Below are positions 59,007 through 64,000 of a stretch of 64,000 bases of DNA, one piece after another; the first letter of the stretch is position 1; each line of letters begins with the position of its first letter. Where the stretch lies: positions 248,001 to 312,000 of the forward strand of contig JAODUP010000316.1 of assembly GCA_025642065.1 (NCBI GenBank), read 5' to 3'. This DNA comes from Paralvinella palmiformis (taxonomy: Eukaryota; Annelida; Polychaeta; Terebellida; Alvinellidae). The notes below the pieces were generated by a model that made no database searches, was not told the DNA's origin, and saw only the letters and a list, made by a program, of their open reading frames with translations. The position numbers were made by a program, and so were the translations under genes.

Positions 59007-59548
59007 ATCAAGTGAACGTCTTCATCATTAGTCACACACGGACACCAATATCTTAAGATGAAATCGTATAAAACTCTTCTGTCGGGAAGTTTCTGAGCAG
59101 ATAAATGACCAGATCCACATCCCCCCCCCTCTCTCTCTCTCTCGTCATCCACCGCCTTACGACGACGACGAGAACATCATTTTCTTTGTTGGCCAGATAA
59201 CATCAATAAGGATTCCATCATATTGTCAATTAATACGGCTTTTATCTCTGTCGGATCGCACTTCTGCCAGCCGGCATTATCTCTTTGATATTAAAATCAG
59301 ATCATCAGACAAGACAGTGATTATCTTCCGTAACAGCGTCACAATAAATTCAACAGACAGCTGTTATCTCTGGTGGCCAACAAATGGCTAATATCTGCCG
59401 GTTGAATTCTACACCTCGTGGACGATCTGGGATATTAATCATTCACAATATATACGCCGTGTTTTAAATAAACGCCCACACAACAACAGACACCAAGTTA
59501 AAGGTCAGTTTTGAGGCGGCACCGTGTCTAATCTCTAACACGGACACC

Positions 59549-59914
59549 CTAGTCGGTGATAATTCTACGAGATCTAATCCGGCTTTTCCAATCCCGACCA
59601 ACACGTGGATAATCCACTTTAAGGCCGCTCGACTTAACCAAACCAGACACATGCCTCCCGGACATAACTGCCGAATGTGGCCCCCCACTATTGCCAAATC
59701 GCTGACGATCAATTAACCAGAGGCGAGATGATTTCTGACCCGAACTCTTCCAGCCGGCCGGGAGTCTGGGTATATAACAGTCGGTGAGAGACACAGCCAG
59801 CCACAGGACAATGACAACCACAGATATAGTCGTGTACTGGACCCCGACAACTGATGTTCTGTTTCTATGACAACAAAACTTTACGGGGACTTCTTTAGAG
59901 AGACGGTCATCCAT
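59549..59914 (-). CDS. Weak candidate: ORF with a hydrophobic signal-like segment
   Basis: A 121-codon minus-strand frame in GC-richer single-copy DNA. Residues about 29-46 (TTISVVVIVLWLAVSLT) could be a signal peptide or anchor. The remainder is basic, with dibasic-type sites (RSRR) near its end. Overlapping frames on the same strand (59464-59712 and 59881-60093) are also open. No family is recognised, and there are no clear splice sites. Chance is a serious alternative. Confidence 0.2.
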   Translation of the reverse strand: MDDRLSKEVPVKFCCHRNRTSVVGVQYTTISVVVIVLWLAVSLTDCYIPRLPAGWKSSGQKSSRLWLIDRQRFGNSGGPHSAVMSGRHVSGLVKSSGLKVDYPRVGRDWKSRIRSRRIITD

Positions 59915-60186
59915 TTTGAACGAGTCAGTCTCCTTGTACGCGGCGCCGTATCCAGACGAGGAAGAACGTCACTGGTGTCAGGCTGACCTTCGTCGTGTAG
60001 AGTCAGTAAGTCCAACTCTGGATCTTCATTATAGAATTCTATGTCTATGGGATGGGGGGGGGGTATTACTTTGTCGTTATGACTATAGGTCATACTGAGA
60101 AAATGGACCGACTAAAGATATTGTCAAAGATTTAGTTTGTTTTTAAATTAGTACTTTGAAGGTTTTCTTTGTTGTTGTAAATACCA

Positions 60187-60313
60187 GTGAGTGAGTGACT
60201 GAGTGAGTGAGTGAGTGAGTGAGTGAGTGAGTGAGTGAGTGAGTGAGTGAGTGAGTGAGTGAGTCAGTCAGTCAGTCAGTCGGTCGGTCAGTCAGTCGGT
60301 CAGTCAGTCAGTG
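60187..60313. repeat. (GTGA)n to (GTCA)n tetranucleotide array
   Basis: About 18 GTGA units change through GAGTCAGT into GTCA/GTCG units. Confidence 0.95.
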
Positions 60314-60374
60314 GCTGAGTGAATCCGTGAGTAAATCCTTTATTTATCCTAGATACTGGGGAGTGTTATTAGGC

Positions 60375-60480
60375 CTGAACCTATTAATGACGGGTGAAGC
60401 ATCACCTAAACACAGAAAATACTGAGATTCAAAAGACGCCCGCACTGTAATGTGCTACCAACTGAGCCACGGACTTGTCT
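60375..60480 (-). mobile_element. tRNA-like SINE head, minus strand
   Basis: On the minus strand GTCCGTGGCTCAGTTGGTAG (A-box) is followed by GAATCTCAG and GTGATGCTTCACC. A related arrangement (B-box, then GTGATGTTTCATC) is seen at 62462-62580, so these may be one family distinct from the main SINE. Confidence 0.5.
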
Positions 60481-61425
60481 GTGAACAATATTATTATGAA
60501 AATAAGAAATAAATTGGACGAAAGATTCTGTCTAGTGACAGTTAAATGGTGTATTCGATGATGTCAGTTATTGTCTTCGTCCTACCTCTTTGGAGACAAA
60601 CGTAAAATAATTACGTCATCAGTTGTCACTGATACTCAAAGAACAAAGCGTACACGTGAACATCCCTGTCCCCAGACAAAAGCCCGTGAAATATAATGAC
60701 AAAACACGTACAGCGCAAAACAAGGTGTTGCTTCACATAGAATGGAATAAGAATATTAGTTAAACAAATAAAGACAACTATTATTATTTACCTGTAGCTG
60801 GTGATAATAATTACCTATCTTTCTTAGATAATATACTTCATTATTCGACAGGATGGTGACTACCGTACGCTTTATAACAAACATCCTTCAATCAGGGATG
60901 CAATCCCATTTCCGTCATCTCTAACTAATCCAATCTAATCCAGCACTTTCTTATCTAACACGTAAACAAGGTAACTCTAGACTCGAGATACACGTATTTG
61001 TTACTTTAATCGGCAGAGAAGCAGCTACCTCGAAGAAAAAAAAAAAACGTCGTTTTTCAGCCGATATCCAAGGTAACAAACCAAAAACTCGACCGCTCGT
61101 TAGTAAATTCTTAAGTGTCCTTTTACATTCATTTAAAACATCGCCTACTTCGACGACTGTACGCAATCTTCAATCTTTGCCTATGATCTCGTTGTGTTTT
61201 CATTTCCAGTTGTTTCGCGCATTTAGTTTTTCATTCCGGGATAACTTTAACGGGAAGCAGATTCTTTGACTGCACATAAATGTCAGCTTTCCGATGACGT
61301 GCCAAAGTGAAAAGAACTCAGTTTCACAGAAATTGTTTTGCCAAAATTTCTAGGAAACGCATTGTGTATTTAATAAACGTGTACCAGCTCTGTCTATCAG
61401 CCTCTGTGTGCATCTCTTTGAACCT
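60481..61425. other. No recognisable gene
   Basis: An A13 run near 61035. The 71-codon minus frame at 60951-61166 has no support. Confidence 0.55.
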
Positions 61426-61426
61426 G

Positions 61427-61429
<3 letters not shown>

Positions 61430-61517
<88 letters not shown>
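61430..61517. repeat. (AT)n(GT)n compound microsatellite
   Basis: About 15 AT then about 28 GT units. Confidence 0.95.
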
Positions 61518-61518
<1 letters not shown>

Positions 61519-61735
61519 TAAGGGGGTACTAGCACAGATAAGCACGAATCATGAATGTAACATGGAAAATTAATCGGTGTACTAAATCCCCAGAAGAGAT
61601 TTTTAATGCTGATATGCATAACGCTTCACCAGATCCTACCTGTAAACATCTACCTGTATATGATTATAATGTCTGAGATACTCGTCAGCCAGCAGGTCTG
61701 AGACCAGGTTATTGTTGTACTTGGTAAAAACTATG

Positions 61736-62258
61736 TGTGCGTGCGTGCGTGCGTGCATGCGTGCGGAATTTTGTGTTACAAATACTATGGTATCGTTTTA
61801 TCAAATAAATAAAACAAAACACAGACAATCACATACAGTATCACTTTTCGAGATGTTTTACTGATGTGCCAAGTATCTGTTAATTAGACGGCCTCTCTAA
61901 GAAATACAAATATACATTATATTGTTAATATCTCAGTTTTTGTGTCGGCATTTTATAAGAAAAATAACATCCTACTGACTTAACATATTTTTGTTAATAT
62001 GTATGTATGTATGTCGGAATTTTGTGTTACAAATACTATGGTATCGTTTTAAAAAAAACAAAACACAGACAATCACATACAGTATCACTTTTCGAGATGT
62101 TTTACTGATGTGCCAAGTATCTGTTAATTAGACGGCCTCTCTAAGAAATACAAATATACATTATATTGTTAATATCTCAGTTTTTGTGTCGGCATTTTAT
62201 AAGAAAAATAACATCCTACTGACTTAACATATTTTTGTTAATATGTATGTATGTATGT
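61736..62258. repeat. Tandem duplication of about 247 bp flanked by tetranucleotides
   Basis: 61766-62013 and 62014-62258 are near-identical; the main difference is loss of a TCAAATAAAT segment in the second copy. Each begins GGAATTTTGTGTTACAAATA and ends in (GTAT)n. (GTGC)n at 61737-61764 stands before the first copy. Confidence 0.95.
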
Positions 62259-62289
62259 TTGTATGTATGTATGTATGTATGTATGTATG

Positions 62290-62342
<53 letters not shown>

Positions 62343-62395
62343 TGTGGGATATATATGTATGTATGTGTGTATGTATGTGTGTATGTATGTATTCG
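62240..62395. repeat. (GTAT)n-(AT)n-(GT)n-(GTAT)n tract
   Basis: Expanded end of the second duplicate: GTAT units, AT at 62290-62310, GT at 62311-62340, then GTAT/GTGT units. Confidence 0.9.
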
Positions 62396-62461
62396 TACAT
62401 AGTTTAGATTCCTAGTGAAATATTGCCTTAGTCCTGATGTTGGATACACGGGTAACATATG

Positions 62462-62585
62462 ACCGAAGGATGGATCCCTAGTGATATGAAATTATCAGAT
62501 GAAACATCACACAAACAGTGATATTAATGGGATTCGAATCCTGGGCTTGAGGTACACCGCGGAATACACTCACAGTCAACTGCAC
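62462..62585 (-). mobile_element. tRNA-like SINE, minus strand
   Basis: On the minus strand CCAGGATTCGAATCCC is a strong B-box, followed after a spacer by GTGTGATGTTTCATCTG. A-box side is decayed. Confidence 0.5.
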
Positions 62586-62915
62586 TGTAGGAGATACCGA
62601 GAGTGAGACAGACAAACAAAGAGGGGGGGGGGGTGTTCCTGTTTAAGCCATAACATATAGTCATCCATCAGTCTACCTGGATTCATGGTCGGGATATTAT
62701 TCGACTGGATCACGGTATTATGGAGCCATATCACCGTGAAGCATTGCTGTTAATGCACAGACATGGCCGAGGCTGTCATCATTTCAATTTGGCTGTCATT
62801 ACGTGTTGTCACGGCTTTCGTCAATGGCATGACTCCATAATGGAAGGCGGACGCACGATAATGGGGACTGCCATGGATCGCTTCTAATGGGAACCCTTGT
62901 CCTCTGAATAGGTGT

Positions 62916-62955
<40 letters not shown>

Positions 62956-63098
62956 AGCTTGACAACCTAACTTCAATTTGTCACCATAACAAGTCTGGCC
63001 AAGCCTCGATTCCATTATGTCATAAAAGCAATTGATTGTCCATAGCCATTAATATAAAATAAGGTGAAAGGCAGTTATCTCAACAATGATTCTCTCAT

Positions 63099-63101
<3 letters not shown>
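62586..63101. repeat. No gene; G10 run and (CT)n
   Basis: G run at about 62623-62633 and (CT)n at 62919-62951. Otherwise single copy. Confidence 0.7.
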
Positions 63102-63772
<671 letters not shown>

Positions 63773-63775
<3 letters not shown>

Positions 63776-64000
63776 TACATACCCACATGTATGTTCTGTT
63801 TCAAGTAAGTCTTATCAGAGTAGTAATCTCTTAATGTTTCTCATCCAGACATTCCTCGGGTAGCTGCATGTATTCGGACCCCCCCCCACAACCCCCCACC
63901 CCAACCACAAAACCAGAGTAAAACACTCCACGAAAAGTTATCTTCTATCAGTACCATCTTTAGTGTTCCATACTGTCATGTGACAAAGGTCGTTAATATT
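63773..64000. other. No recognisable gene at window end
   Basis: C-rich patch CCCCCCCCACAACCCCCCAC near 63880. No coding signal. Confidence 0.6.

Noticed and set aside
58585..59152. 187-codon Ser/Leu-rich ORF
   Set aside because: It is the translation of the polypurine (GA)n tract.

Overview
The window reads as non-coding-rich metazoan nuclear DNA, most likely from a marine invertebrate and probably a mollusc. That placement is an inference. It rests on dense dinucleotide microsatellites, abundant tRNA-derived SINEs with a shared body, and an intron-split GPI-anchored Ly6 gene. Nothing bacterial, organellar or viral-genomic was seen. Nearly all short open frames are microsatellite, minisatellite or chance frames.

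The best-supported gene is on the minus strand at 2070-5082. Five exons with consensus splice sites encode a 210-residue secreted precursor. It has a signal peptide, two Ly6/uPAR (LU, three-finger) domains of ten cysteines each, and a GPI-anchor tail. Each LU domain is split over two exons, with intron phases 1-0-1-0, which suggests a duplicated domain module. Intron 4 is largely filled by a 10-bp minisatellite, and intron 1 carries a SINE.

A second gene probably starts on the plus strand near 21.9 kb. It has a TATA-like box in a locally GC-rich stretch, three upstream ORFs, and a signal-peptide exon (22064-22133) ending in a perfect donor. A possible second exon lies at 24492-24607 behind a long pyrimidine tract. 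Its identity is not recognised. Weaker coding candidates are a minus-strand ORF with one hydrophobic segment near 59.5-59.9 kb and a proline-rich ORF ending in a donor at 26346-26439.

The rest is repeats. From 6.2 to 9.7 kb there is a SINE-flanked complex of direct repeats (A-B-C-C'-B'-A') and a TATA/AATAAA-bearing, LTR-like dispersed repeat, whose second copy lies inverted at 20.5 kb. A 914-bp inverted-repeat element at 10.7-11.7 kb has microsatellite tips. Three near-identical 1,825-bp tandem units occupy 12.3-17.7 kb. Minisatellites with periods of 10, 13, 20, 21, 27, 29, 34 and 57 bp are scattered through the window. The largest are at 30.8-31.6 kb (29 bp), 54.4-55.6 kb (57 bp) and 56.5-57.4 kb (13 bp). 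At least 13 SINE or SINE-fragment copies occur, three of them with 14-15 bp target-site duplications. Compound (AT)n(GT)n and (CT)n(GT)n tracts occur throughout. From 26.5 to 64 kb I found no convincing gene, so this part is either intergenic or a large intron of the plus-strand gene.
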